Of a stretch of 64,000 bases of DNA, positions 46,170 through 54,808 are shown one piece after another (the stretch's first letter is position 1; every line of letters starts with the position of its first letter). Position numbers and translations under genes: made by a program. This DNA is from an uncultured Roseburia sp. Its GTDB lineage: Bacteria; Bacillota; Clostridia; Lachnospirales; Lachnospiraceae. Location: the NCBI GenBank assembly GCA_947062675.1, contig CAMSQM010000012.1, positions 1 to 64,000 on the forward strand, given 5' to 3'. The notes under the pieces are model-generated. The model had not been told where the DNA came from. It worked only from the letters and a program-made list of their open reading frames with translations, and made no database searches.

Positions 46170-49100
46170 TTACATATCAAGAAGTTCCATCAGTTCCTCT
46201 CCCGTCATGGCTGACGGACGGTTTATCCCCCCGCTGATAATCTGATCCGCAAGGCTCTCCTTTGACTCCTGCAGCTTCCGGATTTTCTCCTCCACGGAGC
46301 TGCGGGCAATCAGCCTGTACACAAAGACTTTCTTCTCCTGGCCGATCCGGTGCGCCCGGTCGGTCGCCTGATTCTGCGCCGCGCCGTTCCACCAGGGATC
46401 GTAATGAATAACGATATCCGCCCCGGTCAGATTAAGGCCCGTGCCGCCGGCTTTCAGCGAGATCAGAAACACGGGAACGCTGTTTCTGTTAAACTCCCCG
46501 GCCATCCGCACACGCTCCTCCTTCGGCGTACTGCCGGTGAGTTTATAGTATTCAATTCCCCGCTCCGAAAGCTCGTCTGCGATGCGCGAGAGCATGGATG
46601 TAAACTGCGAAAACAAAAGAACCCGGTGATTGCCCCCGATCGCGGTTTCCACCAGCTCCAGGCAGGATACAAGCTTTGCCGAACCGCCTTTATACCCCTC
46701 AAAACACAGGGACGGATCGCAGCAGATCTGGCGCAGCCGCAGAAGCTCCCGCAGCACGGTCAGCCTGCTTTTCCGGAATTCCTCAGGATCCCGCGCAGCA
46801 GACATTTTCTTCACGCGAAGCACCTGGGCGTCGTAGAGGCGCCTCTGCTCCGGCTCAAACTCACAATAGCGCACCTCCTCCGTTTTCTCCGGAAGATCTT
46901 TTAAGACGTCTTCTTTCAGGCGCCGCAGGATAAACGGGGACACCATCCTGCGCAGGCGTTCCGCAGCCTCCCGGTTATCATGCCTTACGATCTGCGTCTC
47001 ATACTCTCTCTTAAACACATCATAACTGTACAAAAACCCGGGCATCAGATAGTCGAAAATACTCCAGAGCTCACTCAGACGGTTCTCCACCGGCGTCCCT
47101 GTCAGCGCAAACCGCGTCCGGCTGCGCACCAGCTTCACGGCTTTCGCGGCCTCCGTTGTATGATTTTTAATGTACTGCGCCTCGTCGATAATCTCAAAAC
47201 CAAATTCCGCTTCCCCGTAAAATGCGATATCACGTCTGAGCAGATCATACGATGTGATCAGCACATCACAGCTGCGGCAGGACGCAATCTTTGCACGGCG
47301 CTCTTCCTGCGTTCCCGCCACTGTGCAGACGCAAAGCTCCGGCGCAAAGCGCGCGAACTCCTCCTCCCAGTTAAAAATAAGGGAAGCCGGACAGACGACA
47401 AGCGAAGTCAGCGCCCGCCCCTCCTCCTTCGCAGCGAGCAGCACCGAAATCACCTGCAGCGTCTTTCCCAGGCCCATATCGTCCGCCAGGATTCCGCCGA
47501 ACCGGCATTTTTCCAGCGTGCGCAGCCACTGGTAACCTCTTTTCTGATAGCTGCGCAGCACCTTTTTCATCGACGCCGGCTCTCTGGCGTCCGAAGCCTC
47601 CGGCTCCCTGAAATTCCGGAGCAGCTGTTTAAAATACCGATCCCTGTCCACGCATACACGCTCTTTTCCCTCCAGCATTTTGTCAAGACAGAGCGCGCGG
47701 TAAGCCGGAATCTGCATTCTGCCCGCCGCAAAGTCTTTCGGCTTCATCTTCAGAAACCCCGTCAGCTCCCGGAGCACCGCGATCGTCTCATCCCCCGTAT
47801 CCAGAAAATCCCCGTTTTTCAGACGATGATACTTTTTCTTTTTCCGGCAGCTTTCAAGAATCCCCGCCAGCTCTTCCTCCGGGATATCCTCCGGCCGGAT
47901 CTCCAGATTCAGGATATCGCTCTGCACCGACACGCCGACCCGGATCTTCGGCTTCGGCGCCATATTCAGACGGCGGAAACCCTCCGTGCCGCGCACCTCT
48001 CCCAGAGCCATCAGATCCCGGATACCGTCGCGCAGAATCCAAAACACCTTCTCCTCCCCGCTACAGTGAAATTCATCTGTCTGCGGATCCCAGGCGCAAA
48101 AATATTTCTGCACCGTGTATAATATCTCACGCTCACGGAAATCGTCCCGGAATCCCTCCGGCACCTTCCCGCTCTGCGGGTGCATATCAGTCACGGAGAC
48201 TTCCACATTTCCGTACAGGGCATGTGCGCGGCAGGTGACGGAAAGCTCTTCCGCGTCCAGATAGAACACGAAACGCACCCCGGGCCGCAGATAACGATGA
48301 ATTTCCTCCGCGTCTTTTTCCTCAATCCGGGCGTAGTCCGCCAGCGCCGGGAGAACGGTGTGGTAAAATACCTGCATCTGATTCCTGCCCACCTGCAGCA
48401 GGATCTTCCCGTCCCGCCCGGCTTCCTTAAGGAGCGGCAGGACGCACCCCGCAAAATCCTCCTCCATGCGGAACAATTTCCGGTTTTCAATATAATAGGC
48501 ATATCTCTGCCCCTCCGCCAGCACAGGCGCCTCGCAGGAAACCAGGATGCCCTGAAAAATCCCTGTCTTTTCTTCCAGCGACTTTTCAATCACAAACTTC
48601 AGCTGCGGGTTGCCCGTTCCGCAGCTTAACGTCCCTTTCTGCTTCCGGCCGCCGGACTTATCCTCGTACTCTGCGCTCTCATGTTGCAGCAGTTCAAAAA
48701 AGGCGTCGAGCCGGCGTCCAAAAAGGGCGACAGACTGTTTTATCTCAGGGATCCCTCCGCCGCAGATCCGGTTCTCTTCAGACAAATGACCTGCAAACTC
48801 CGCCTGCTCCGCGACCGTCTGTCGTATAAAACCGATAAACCGCCTGCTCACTTCCGTAAAATTGTCAGGATTATGATTAAGCACCGTGCCGCTTCCATAC
48901 TGCGCGTTTTCCCTGTTTGCGACACAGCCCGCAAACGCAGTCAGGTTTCTGACCACAAACATCCTTCCGCCCTTTACCCCGACCTTAAACGACACCTGCA
49001 GCCTGCCATCCCGGTTCTGAACCCACGGCTTTAACAGCATGGAATCCGGCTGCGCTCCATTCCACGCGGCGATCCCCGCGGCGCGCCTTGCCTGAAAAGA

Positions 49101-49619
49101 ACGGATCACGTCAGACGCCTGCCGGCTGGTCGCATCTCCCGGGTTATGCGCCCGCAGATATTCCGCCATATGAAGTGCCAGCGCCGAAATATGCCCGCAG
49201 TTCTTATCCTTCGCGTACCATTCATAATAGATTCCATAGCAGGACGGGCACTGACACTGCCGGTCCAGCACCTTATCCGGTCCGAATGTGAGAGATACCC
49301 TGTGCCTTTCCCCCTCGTCCGTCACGACAGCGGAAATCTGTCCCAGCAGCTGCTGTGTCCGCCGGCCATAGCAGGTGGATACCGGATCAAAGTCCATAAT
49401 ACCGCTCCCAAGGACTGCTCTGCCCCTCCGCACATCGGCTTCTGTCAGATGCATATCCTCCAATATCTCCTCCGCACGAAAATAGCGGTAGGAATCCTCC
49501 ACGTCCCGCTCCGCCGGACCTGCGGACCTCCCCGCAGCCGGGACCTCCGGCGCAAACTGCTCTTCCCGCACCATACCTGATTGTTCCTCTGCCATCATAA
49601 CTCTGTGATATTGTGTCAT
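46170..49619 (-). CDS. SWIM-domain SNF2-family DEAD/DEAH-type helicase
   Basis: 1149-aa ATP-dependent DNA translocase. A SWIM zinc-finger at about residues 110-150 (CQCPSCYG and later NCGHISALALH), an uncharacterised central region with a C-terminal SNF2-helper part, then the SNF2 ATPase from about 690: RSYQKRGYQWLRTL, Walker A ADDMGLGKTLQ, box II DEAQYIKNH, and the second lobe (LLFSQFTSML, GTGLNLTGADIVIHYDPWWN, DRAHRIGQEKKVFVYRLI). The ATG at 49619 has only a weak SD (GGAAATGGAA); an ATG at 49598 is an alternative. Remodelling of protein-DNA or transcription complexes is family inference. Confidence 0.92.
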   Translation of the reverse strand: MTQYHRVMMAEEQSGMVREEQFAPEVPAAGRSAGPAERDVEDSYRYFRAEEILEDMHLTEADVRRGRAVLGSGIMDFDPVSTCYGRRTQQLLGQISAVVTDEGERHRVSLTFGPDKVLDRQCQCPSCYGIYYEWYAKDKNCGHISALALHMAEYLRAHNPGDATSRQASDVIRSFQARRAAGIAAWNGAQPDSMLLKPWVQNRDGRLQVSFKVGVKGGRMFVVRNLTAFAGCVANRENAQYGSGTVLNHNPDNFTEVSRRFIGFIRQTVAEQAEFAGHLSEENRICGGGIPEIKQSVALFGRRLDAFFELLQHESAEYEDKSGGRKQKGTLSCGTGNPQLKFVIEKSLEEKTGIFQGILVSCEAPVLAEGQRYAYYIENRKLFRMEEDFAGCVLPLLKEAGRDGKILLQVGRNQMQVFYHTVLPALADYARIEEKDAEEIHRYLRPGVRFVFYLDAEELSVTCRAHALYGNVEVSVTDMHPQSGKVPEGFRDDFREREILYTVQKYFCAWDPQTDEFHCSGEEKVFWILRDGIRDLMALGEVRGTEGFRRLNMAPKPKIRVGVSVQSDILNLEIRPEDIPEEELAGILESCRKKKKYHRLKNGDFLDTGDETIAVLRELTGFLKMKPKDFAAGRMQIPAYRALCLDKMLEGKERVCVDRDRYFKQLLRNFREPEASDAREPASMKKVLRSYQKRGYQWLRTLEKCRFGGILADDMGLGKTLQVISVLLAAKEEGRALTSLVVCPASLIFNWEEEFARFAPELCVCTVAGTQEERRAKIASCRSCDVLITSYDLLRRDIAFYGEAEFGFEIIDEAQYIKNHTTEAAKAVKLVRSRTRFALTGTPVENRLSELWSIFDYLMPGFLYSYDVFKREYETQIVRHDNREAAERLRRMVSPFILRRLKEDVLKDLPEKTEEVRYCEFEPEQRRLYDAQVLRVKKMSAARDPEEFRKSRLTVLRELLRLRQICCDPSLCFEGYKGGSAKLVSCLELVETAIGGNHRVLLFSQFTSMLSRIADELSERGIEYYKLTGSTPKEERVRMAGEFNRNSVPVFLISLKAGGTGLNLTGADIVIHYDPWWNGAAQNQATDRAHRIGQEKKVFVYRLIARSSVEEKIRKLQESKESLADQIISGGINRPSAMTGEELMELLDM

Positions 49620-49718
49620 TTTCCATTTCCGGACAACGGTCCGGCGATACGCCGTCTTTTTCACAATTGCGGCTGAATATGATAAGTATATCACAGAATA
49701 CCGTTTCCGGTGATATTA

Positions 49719-49757
49719 AATAAGGCTGCGCACCATCACACAGTGCGCAGCCTTATT
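49719..49757 (-). terminator. Terminator after the sugar ABC transporter operon
   Basis: Perfect 15-bp stem AATAAGGCTGCGCAC (49719-49733) / GTGCGCAGCCTTATT (49743-49757), nine-base loop. It separates the permease operon from the helicase gene on the same strand. Confidence 0.88.
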
Positions 49758-49794
49758 CTCTTAAATTATACGATTCGTGTCACGCCTGCAGCTT

Positions 49795-50652
49795 CTACTT
49801 CACCGCACCGGAAGTAACACCTTCCACGATATAGCGCTGTAAGAACATATACAGCACCAGAATCGGCAGCATAGCCAGCAGCAGAGCCGCCATGACCAGA
49901 CCGATATCCGTGGAGTAAGTCCCATAGAATACCTGGGTTGCAATCGGGATCGTGTAGAGCTCCTTCTTTGCAAGCACAAGGCTCGGAAGAAGGTAGTCGT
50001 TCCAGAACGCCATCGCGTCAATGATCGCCACAGTAGCGATCGTCGGCTTTAACAGCGGGAACACGATCTGCCAGTAAGTCATCCACCGGGTACACCCGTC
50101 GATTGTAGCCGCCTCCTCAAGGGATACGGGCACGTTCGTGTGGATTGCCCCGTGGAACATAAAGGTCGCCATCGACAGGGAGAATCCCACATGCATAAAA
50201 ATCAGTGTCGCGCGATGATTTAAAATACCAAGGATACCGCCATAGAGGGATACCAGAGGAATCATCAGGACCTGGAACGGAATGACCATCGAAGCGATCA
50301 TCAGACCGAACAGCAGGCCGCAGGCCTTCCATTTGTTGCGCACAATCACAAAGGCCGCCATCGAAGCCAGAAGGATTGTGAAAATCGTTGAAAATATTGT
50401 GATGCAGGCCGAGTTCGCGAAGGAACGCCAGAACTCCATTTTTTTCATGGCTTCCGGAAAGTTCTGCATCGTAAATCCGTGCTCACCGATCAGCGCCAGC
50501 GGATTTGTCGTGATATCTGCCTTTACCTTAAACACGTTGATGACAACCAGGATAAACGGAAAGATAAAGCAGAGGAACAAAATTACCAGGATTGCGATCT
50601 TGACCGCATGGTTGATCTTTTTCGCACGCGCGGCTTTTTCATTCATATTCAT
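49795..50652 (-). CDS. Sugar ABC transporter permease (MalG type)
   Basis: 285-aa inner-membrane permease with six helices and the EAA loop EEAATIDGCTRWMTYWQIVFPLLKP-type motif (key residues EAA...G at about 190-205) that docks the ATPase. TAATG overlap with the MalF-type permease shows translational coupling. Part of binding protein-permease-permease with no ATPase gene, so a shared MsmK/UgpC-type ATPase elsewhere must energise it. With GH32 and LacI nearby, fructose-containing oligosaccharides or sucrose are the likely cargo. Confidence 0.93.
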   Translation of the reverse strand: MNMNEKAARAKKINHAVKIAILVILFLCFIFPFILVVINVFKVKADITTNPLALIGEHGFTMQNFPEAMKKMEFWRSFANSACITIFSTIFTILLASMAAFVIVRNKWKACGLLFGLMIASMVIPFQVLMIPLVSLYGGILGILNHRATLIFMHVGFSLSMATFMFHGAIHTNVPVSLEEAATIDGCTRWMTYWQIVFPLLKPTIATVAIIDAMAFWNDYLLPSLVLAKKELYTIPIATQVFYGTYSTDIGLVMAALLLAMLPILVLYMFLQRYIVEGVTSGAVK

Positions 50653-51533
50653 TATGCTGACACCTCCGCTTTCTTACCGACATATACCTGAAGTACGCCC
50701 ACGACCGCACAGACGATGAACAGAATCAGCGCCTCCGCCTGGCCTGTACCGTAATTCTTGTATGTAAATGCCTGATTGTACACATGCATTGCTGCCATAA
50801 CCGAACTGTTGAACGGCTCGCCCTTGGTCAGGGAGAGGTTCACGTCGTAAACCATAAAACAGCGTGTCACGGTCAGGAACAGACACTGTACAAAGGAAGA
50901 TGCCATCAGCGGTACGGAGATATGTACCAGCGTCTGCATATTTGTACAGCCGTCGATCTGCGCCGCCTCGAGCACGTCACCGGACACGCTCATAAATCCT
51001 GCCACATAGATTAACATCATGTACCCTGCATACTGCCAGACTGAGACAATAATCAGACAGAGCATCGCACCACCCGTCGTCGCCAGCCAGGATGTGGACA
51101 AAAACCCGATCGAGAGGGCATTGCCCAGTGCGACGAACGCACGGTTAAACACGAATTTCCAGATATAACCGAGCACGATACCACCGATTAAGTTCGGAAT
51201 AAAGAATCCTGCGCGGAAGAAATTCTGCCCCTTAACGCCGCTGGTAACCAGGAACGCAAGGATAAACGCAACCACATTTACAAGGATCACGGCAATCGCG
51301 GAGTAAAGAAATGTCCGCCCGAGAGCCTGCCAGTACGCGGCGTCCCCGAATGTCGACACATAGTTTGCCAGTCCGACAAACGGCTTCTCTTTTGAAACAC
51401 CGTCCCAGCTTGTAAATGTGAGATACAGGCCGTAAAGAAATGGCGCGATCACAACGGCAGCAAATACTACTGTCGTTACTCCGGCAAACATGAAAAACTG
51501 TCTGCACTTATAGGACATGGTATTTGTTTTCAT
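50652..51533 (-). CDS. Sugar ABC transporter permease (MalF type)
   Basis: 293-aa permease with six predicted helices, starting after a short basic N-terminus, and EAA loop EAAQIDGCTNMQTLVHIS near residue 190. It forms the transmembrane heterodimer with the next gene, whose ATG overlaps this stop. It begins 40 bp after the binding protein. The ribosome site GGGAG is rather far (about 12 bases) from the ATG, so a second in-frame ATG five codons on (MSYK) is possible. Confidence 0.93.
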   Translation of the reverse strand: MKTNTMSYKCRQFFMFAGVTTVVFAAVVIAPFLYGLYLTFTSWDGVSKEKPFVGLANYVSTFGDAAYWQALGRTFLYSAIAVILVNVVAFILAFLVTSGVKGQNFFRAGFFIPNLIGGIVLGYIWKFVFNRAFVALGNALSIGFLSTSWLATTGGAMLCLIIVSVWQYAGYMMLIYVAGFMSVSGDVLEAAQIDGCTNMQTLVHISVPLMASSFVQCLFLTVTRCFMVYDVNLSLTKGEPFNSSVMAAMHVYNQAFTYKNYGTGQAEALILFIVCAVVGVLQVYVGKKAEVSA

Positions 51534-51573
51534 AATTCAGTTGTCTCCCTTCTTTCAGCGGCTGACAAATGCT

Positions 51574-52905
51574 TTAGTGCTCAACAGGGGTCGTTGATGA
51601 CCAGTAGCTCTCAATCTCACCTGCGAGACCCGCACGGTCTACCTGGCCTGCCAGATATTTCTGGAAGGAAGCGCCGCATACGGAATAGTGATCATCCGGA
51701 AGGTAATCATAGTTGCCGATCAGATTGCCGCCGTCCGCATATTTTTTAACGGAAGTGGATAACGGATCAAGCGCTGCCGCGTCAATATTGCTGTAAGCCG
51801 GAACAAGGTTGCACTTCTCTGTCAGGAATGCGTTGCCCTCTGCGTCCATCACCAGCCAGTTGAGGAAATCCTTCGCCGCCTGCTGCTGCTCCGCGGAGGT
51901 ATTCTCAGAGGAATCAATGATGAAGTACTTGGAACCGCCGCCGACTAATTTTGTGTTTGCGCCGTCGTCCGTGTTCTGCGGCACAGGCATCATACCCATG
52001 TTCTCAGAGAAATCGTACGCGTTGATCATCGCCCAGTCCCAGTTGCCGCCGAACATAAAAGCGATCTCACCTTCTGCAAGTTTCTGCTCGGAAACCTCGC
52101 GCTCTGCCGCAACCGGTGAATCTCCTGCGTAGTTGTACTGCATCATCGTGTCAAAGAAATCCATCTTTGCATTCCACTTTGCATTGTTCGCCAGATCCGC
52201 GGAACCGCCGTACAGGGACTGCACAAAAGCCTCCACATCGGGCTGCTCCTCATAGGTCTCTGCCAGGAAATGCGCGCCCATGGACCAGTCTTCCTTCATA
52301 ATGCCGGTCGGCTTTTCCATTCCGCCTGCAACCAGCTGATCCAGAAGACCCTTGAATGCGTCGAGTGTCGCGTAATCGTCCGGATTAAAGGTTGCGCCGG
52401 TAATCTTCTCGATCGCATCCGCATTGTACATCAGACCGCGGGCCTCGATACATACCGGGAAGCCTAACACCTTTCCGTCCACGGAGATCGCATAATTAGT
52501 GTTGCCCACCCACTCCTGATCGCTCAGGTCAATCGCATGCTCTGCTCCAAGAGAATAGACATCCTTCGCATCCACCATGGAGAGTGTGTAGGGATCATTC
52601 GCCGAATATCTCGTTGCAAGATGTGCCGCGACGGTATCGCTGGAATAATAGACTTCGACATCCACGCCCGTTTTTGCGCTGTACTCCTCCGCCATCTGCA
52701 CGAACTGATCCTGAATCTCACTCTTGGAGTTAAAGATCGTGATGGCTGTTCCCGTGCCCGAAGCACTTCCGCCTGAGGAGCTCCCGCTGGATGTATCCCC
52801 GCCCGCTGCGCTTCCGCCGGTATTGGTGTCACCGCCGCCTCCGCACGCCACGAGGGATAATCCCATTGCTGTTACAAGTGTCATTGCAACAAACTTCTTT
52901 TTCAT
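51574..52905 (-). CDS. Sugar ABC transporter substrate-binding lipoprotein
   Basis: 443-aa lipoprotein: Lys-rich start, hydrophobic core and lipobox LVACGGGG, then a Gly/Ser-rich linker and a family 1 (MalE-like) binding domain (ITIFNSKSEIQDQFVQMAEE onward; AFMFGGNWDWAMINAY later). Anchored outside the membrane, it delivers sugar to the two permeases downstream. ATG 52905 has GGAGGAAACAG upstream; six upstream codons are in frame but lie in the SD. It has a strong promoter whose -35 lies inside a LacI-type operator. Confidence 0.95.
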   Translation of the reverse strand: MKKKFVAMTLVTAMGLSLVACGGGGDTNTGGSAAGGDTSSGSSSGGSASGTGTAITIFNSKSEIQDQFVQMAEEYSAKTGVDVEVYYSSDTVAAHLATRYSANDPYTLSMVDAKDVYSLGAEHAIDLSDQEWVGNTNYAISVDGKVLGFPVCIEARGLMYNADAIEKITGATFNPDDYATLDAFKGLLDQLVAGGMEKPTGIMKEDWSMGAHFLAETYEEQPDVEAFVQSLYGGSADLANNAKWNAKMDFFDTMMQYNYAGDSPVAAEREVSEQKLAEGEIAFMFGGNWDWAMINAYDFSENMGMMPVPQNTDDGANTKLVGGGSKYFIIDSSENTSAEQQQAAKDFLNWLVMDAEGNAFLTEKCNLVPAYSNIDAAALDPLSTSVKKYADGGNLIGNYDYLPDDHYSVCGASFQKYLAGQVDRAGLAGEIESYWSSTTPVEH

Positions 52906-53001
52906 TTCCTGTTTCCTCCTCATTATTCTTTTTCTCTTTTTCCCGATCCGGTCAGATTGTTCCTGTGCTGCAGAAATCTCTTGACATCGGGCTATGTCAC
53001 G

Positions 53002-53041
53002 ATAATAGCACCAGTTTTACGGTATGTCAATCGGTTATCAT
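53002..53041 (-). promoter_or_regulatory. Promoter of the sugar transporter operon with LacI-type operator
   Basis: Minus-strand consensus -35 TTGACA (53030-53025), 17-bp spacer, -10 TATTAT (53007-53002). The palindrome ATGTCAATCGGTTATCAT (53024-53041) covers the -35. It shares 16 of 18 bases with the site upstream of GH32, so the LacI gene at 54.8 kb is the likely repressor. Confidence 0.8.
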
Positions 53042-53143
53042 ATTTTTCACGTTTTTCACAAAATTCAGACCGATTTTACGCGAAAATCACCCGCAAAATT
53101 TGTAAAACATAACCAAAACCAAGGGTTTTCCCTTCATTTTGAT

Positions 53144-53195
53144 ATGTCAACCCATTGATATTTCCATTGCAGAAAATCCGATTTTCTGCTACAAT
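53144..53195 (+). promoter_or_regulatory. Promoter of the YesL-like gene with a third operator-like site
   Basis: TTGCAG (53167-53172), 17-bp spacer, TACAAT (53190-53195). Just upstream is ATGTCAACCCATTGATAT (53144-53161), the same half-site layout (TGTCAA-N4-TTGATA) as the other two operators but weaker. An inverted repeat CAGAAAAT/ATTTTCTG spans 53170-53188. The gene-free stretch 52906-53299 is accounted for by this, the divergent transporter promoter and the leader hairpins at 53243-53280. Confidence 0.65.
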
Positions 53196-53272
53196 CTCTG
53201 TGAGAAAATGAAAGCGGCTTACTGTGATAAATCTGTTTTTCACAGGCAGATCTGTGCCTGCGCCCAAAATCA

Positions 53273-53304
53273 CGGGCGCATCAGGAATGGAGGGTTACTA
53301 TGGA
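53273..53304 (+). repeat. 32-bp leader repeat, copy 2 (includes SD and start codon)
   Basis: Identical to the reverse complement of 13143-13174. It begins with the 3' arm of the hairpin TGCGCCC/GGGCGCA (53259-53265 and 53274-53280), contains the SD GGAGGG and ends four bases past the A of the start codon at 53300. Confidence 0.9.
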
Positions 53305-53971
53305 ACGATTTTTCAATCAGGAGAACCCGTTCTGGAACGGGATGGAACGAATTTTCGATGTGTTTGTACTGAATCTGCTCTGGCTGCTGTGCTGCCTGCC
53401 CGTCATCACGATCGGACCGGCCACCACCGCCTTTTACTATGCGCAGATCAGCCTGGAGCGCGGGGAGAGCGGCTACGTGTCGCACGACTTCTTCCGCTCT
53501 TTCCGGCAGAACTTCCGGCAGGGACTCTCCCTGGGCGTCCCGCTGACCGCCGTCGGCGCGTTCCTCGCATTTGACATTTTTCTGTGCTACCGCTCCGGGA
53601 CCGGAATCTACACATTTTTTATGGTATTTTTCGCCGTAATCTTTCTGTTCTGGTCATTTACCACCCTGTACACTTTTCCGCTGCTGGCCAGATTTGATAA
53701 AACGAACACGGAGCTTCTGATCATGGCATTCACTCTTTCCATCAGAAATCTTGGCAGAACGCTTCTGATGATGGCTGCGCTGATTATCGCGCTGTGGGCC
53801 TGCCATATCCTGAGCGGTCTCATACTCATCGCGTTCGGCCTTACCGGCTGGTTTCACGCCTCACAGCTGGCCGCCGTCTTAAAACCGTATCTGCCCGATG
53901 CACAGACCGGGGAGCAGCCCGGACCGCTGCCCGTCTCAGGCCGCATGGAGGAAAATCATCATGAAGAATAA
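53300..53971 (+). CDS. YesL-like DUF624 membrane protein
   Basis: 223-aa membrane protein with about four to five helices. The opening NPFWNGMERIFDVFVLNLLW and LLCCLPVITIGPATTAFYYA are characteristic of the YesL/DUF624 family, which almost always sits with carbohydrate ABC transporters. Its molecular role is not established; it may assist transporter function or sensing. The SD is GGAGGG within the 32-bp repeat. It is divergent from the transporter operon and overlaps the next gene by 11 bp. Confidence 0.9.
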   Translation: MERFFNQENPFWNGMERIFDVFVLNLLWLLCCLPVITIGPATTAFYYAQISLERGESGYVSHDFFRSFRQNFRQGLSLGVPLTAVGAFLAFDIFLCYRSGTGIYTFFMVFFAVIFLFWSFTTLYTFPLLARFDKTNTELLIMAFTLSIRNLGRTLLMMAALIIALWACHILSGLILIAFGLTGWFHASQLAAVLKPYLPDAQTGEQPGPLPVSGRMEENHHEE

Positions 53972-54686
53972 GACCTCCCCCGCATTTTTACAGGAGCTGC
54001 GCCGCGACCTGGCAACGCTCCGCAGCCTTACCGGCATAAAAAAGCTGGAATTTATCTGGGATTATTACCGGTGGCGCATCGCCGGCTGCGCACTTATCCT
54101 CCTGACCGTGTGCATTTTCGCCCACATGCTCTGGGAAGGACAAAAGCCCTGCCGCCTGCGTGTCTGCGCTGTTCTGAACAGCGAGGAAAGCTGCAGACCA
54201 TGGTTTGACGCATTCACGGAGATGCTCACCGCCGACGGAAAACCGGGCTCTGTGGACGTGAATCTGGATCAGCCTTTTGATTATGACAATCGTTACTATT
54301 ATCTGCACGAGATCGAGGTCATGACGACAATTTCCTCGGGACGCATGGATCTTGCCGTGTGCAATGCGGATATGTACAGTTACCTGCTCGCCCTGAACGC
54401 CTGTCTGCCGCTTGACGCCGCTCTCTCCCCGGATCTCGTATCCCTGCTGCGTGAGCGCGGAATCCTTGTCCGCGATACCGCGAATCTGACACTGGACGAA
54501 AACGGAAATGTCAGTCCGGAAGACGGGATCGACGGTTATTTTGCCGTCGATCTGACCGGAAGCTCATTCGCGGATACCTATGACCGGACAAAAAATGGTC
54601 GCGAGCCGCTCTATGCCGTCATAATATCCAACACAGAGCACCTTGCGGACTGTGAGACCCTGCTTGCCGCTCTGGCAGAACTGTAA
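53961..54686 (+). CDS. Single-pass membrane protein of unknown function
   Basis: 241-aa protein I do not recognise by family. A cytoplasmic N-terminus (about 1-38) with FLQELRRDLATLRSL is followed by one membrane helix (about 39-58, CALILLTVCIFAHML) and an outside domain of about 180 residues with Asp/Tyr-rich segments (FDYDNRYYYLHEIEVM, RMDLAVCNADMYSYLLAL). That outer part faintly resembles a periplasmic-binding-protein lobe. ATG 53961 has GGAGGAAAATC upstream inside the YesL gene, so the two are coupled. Ends at a terminator shared with lacI. Confidence 0.7.
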   Translation: MKNKTSPAFLQELRRDLATLRSLTGIKKLEFIWDYYRWRIAGCALILLTVCIFAHMLWEGQKPCRLRVCAVLNSEESCRPWFDAFTEMLTADGKPGSVDVNLDQPFDYDNRYYYLHEIEVMTTISSGRMDLAVCNADMYSYLLALNACLPLDAALSPDLVSLLRERGILVRDTANLTLDENGNVSPEDGIDGYFAVDLTGSSFADTYDRTKNGREPLYAVIISNTEHLADCETLLAALAEL

Positions 54687-54700
54687 AAGTACAAAAGGTA

Positions 54701-54745
54701 CAAAAAACGCCCGCCGCAGTACACACATTCGTACTGCGGCGGGCG
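54701..54745 (-). terminator. Terminator between the YesL operon and lacI
   Basis: Perfect 15-bp stem CGCCCGCCGCAGTAC (54708-54722) / GTACTGCGGCGGGCG (54731-54745). On the minus strand it is followed by six Us, ending the lacI transcript; on the plus strand the tail is weaker. Confidence 0.9.
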
Positions 54746-54808
54746 ACATATTTTCCGGGCCCTTCAGATCCGGCAGCACGCTTCCACCTTTTCGAAAGCC
54801 CTGCCCCG

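Noticed and set aside
46980-48122. 380-codon plus-strand frame opposite the SNF2 helicase
   Set aside because: It is antisense to a well-supported gene, has no ribosome site or domain, and reflects GC-rich codon bias. The same holds for 11699-12802, 55845-56912, 58159-59313 and 60372-61130.
53243-53280. Riboswitch in the YesL leader
   Set aside because: Two adjacent hairpins (CAGGCA/TGCCTG and TGCGCCC/GGGCGCA) are present, but no known aptamer consensus, terminator or antiterminator can be recognised.
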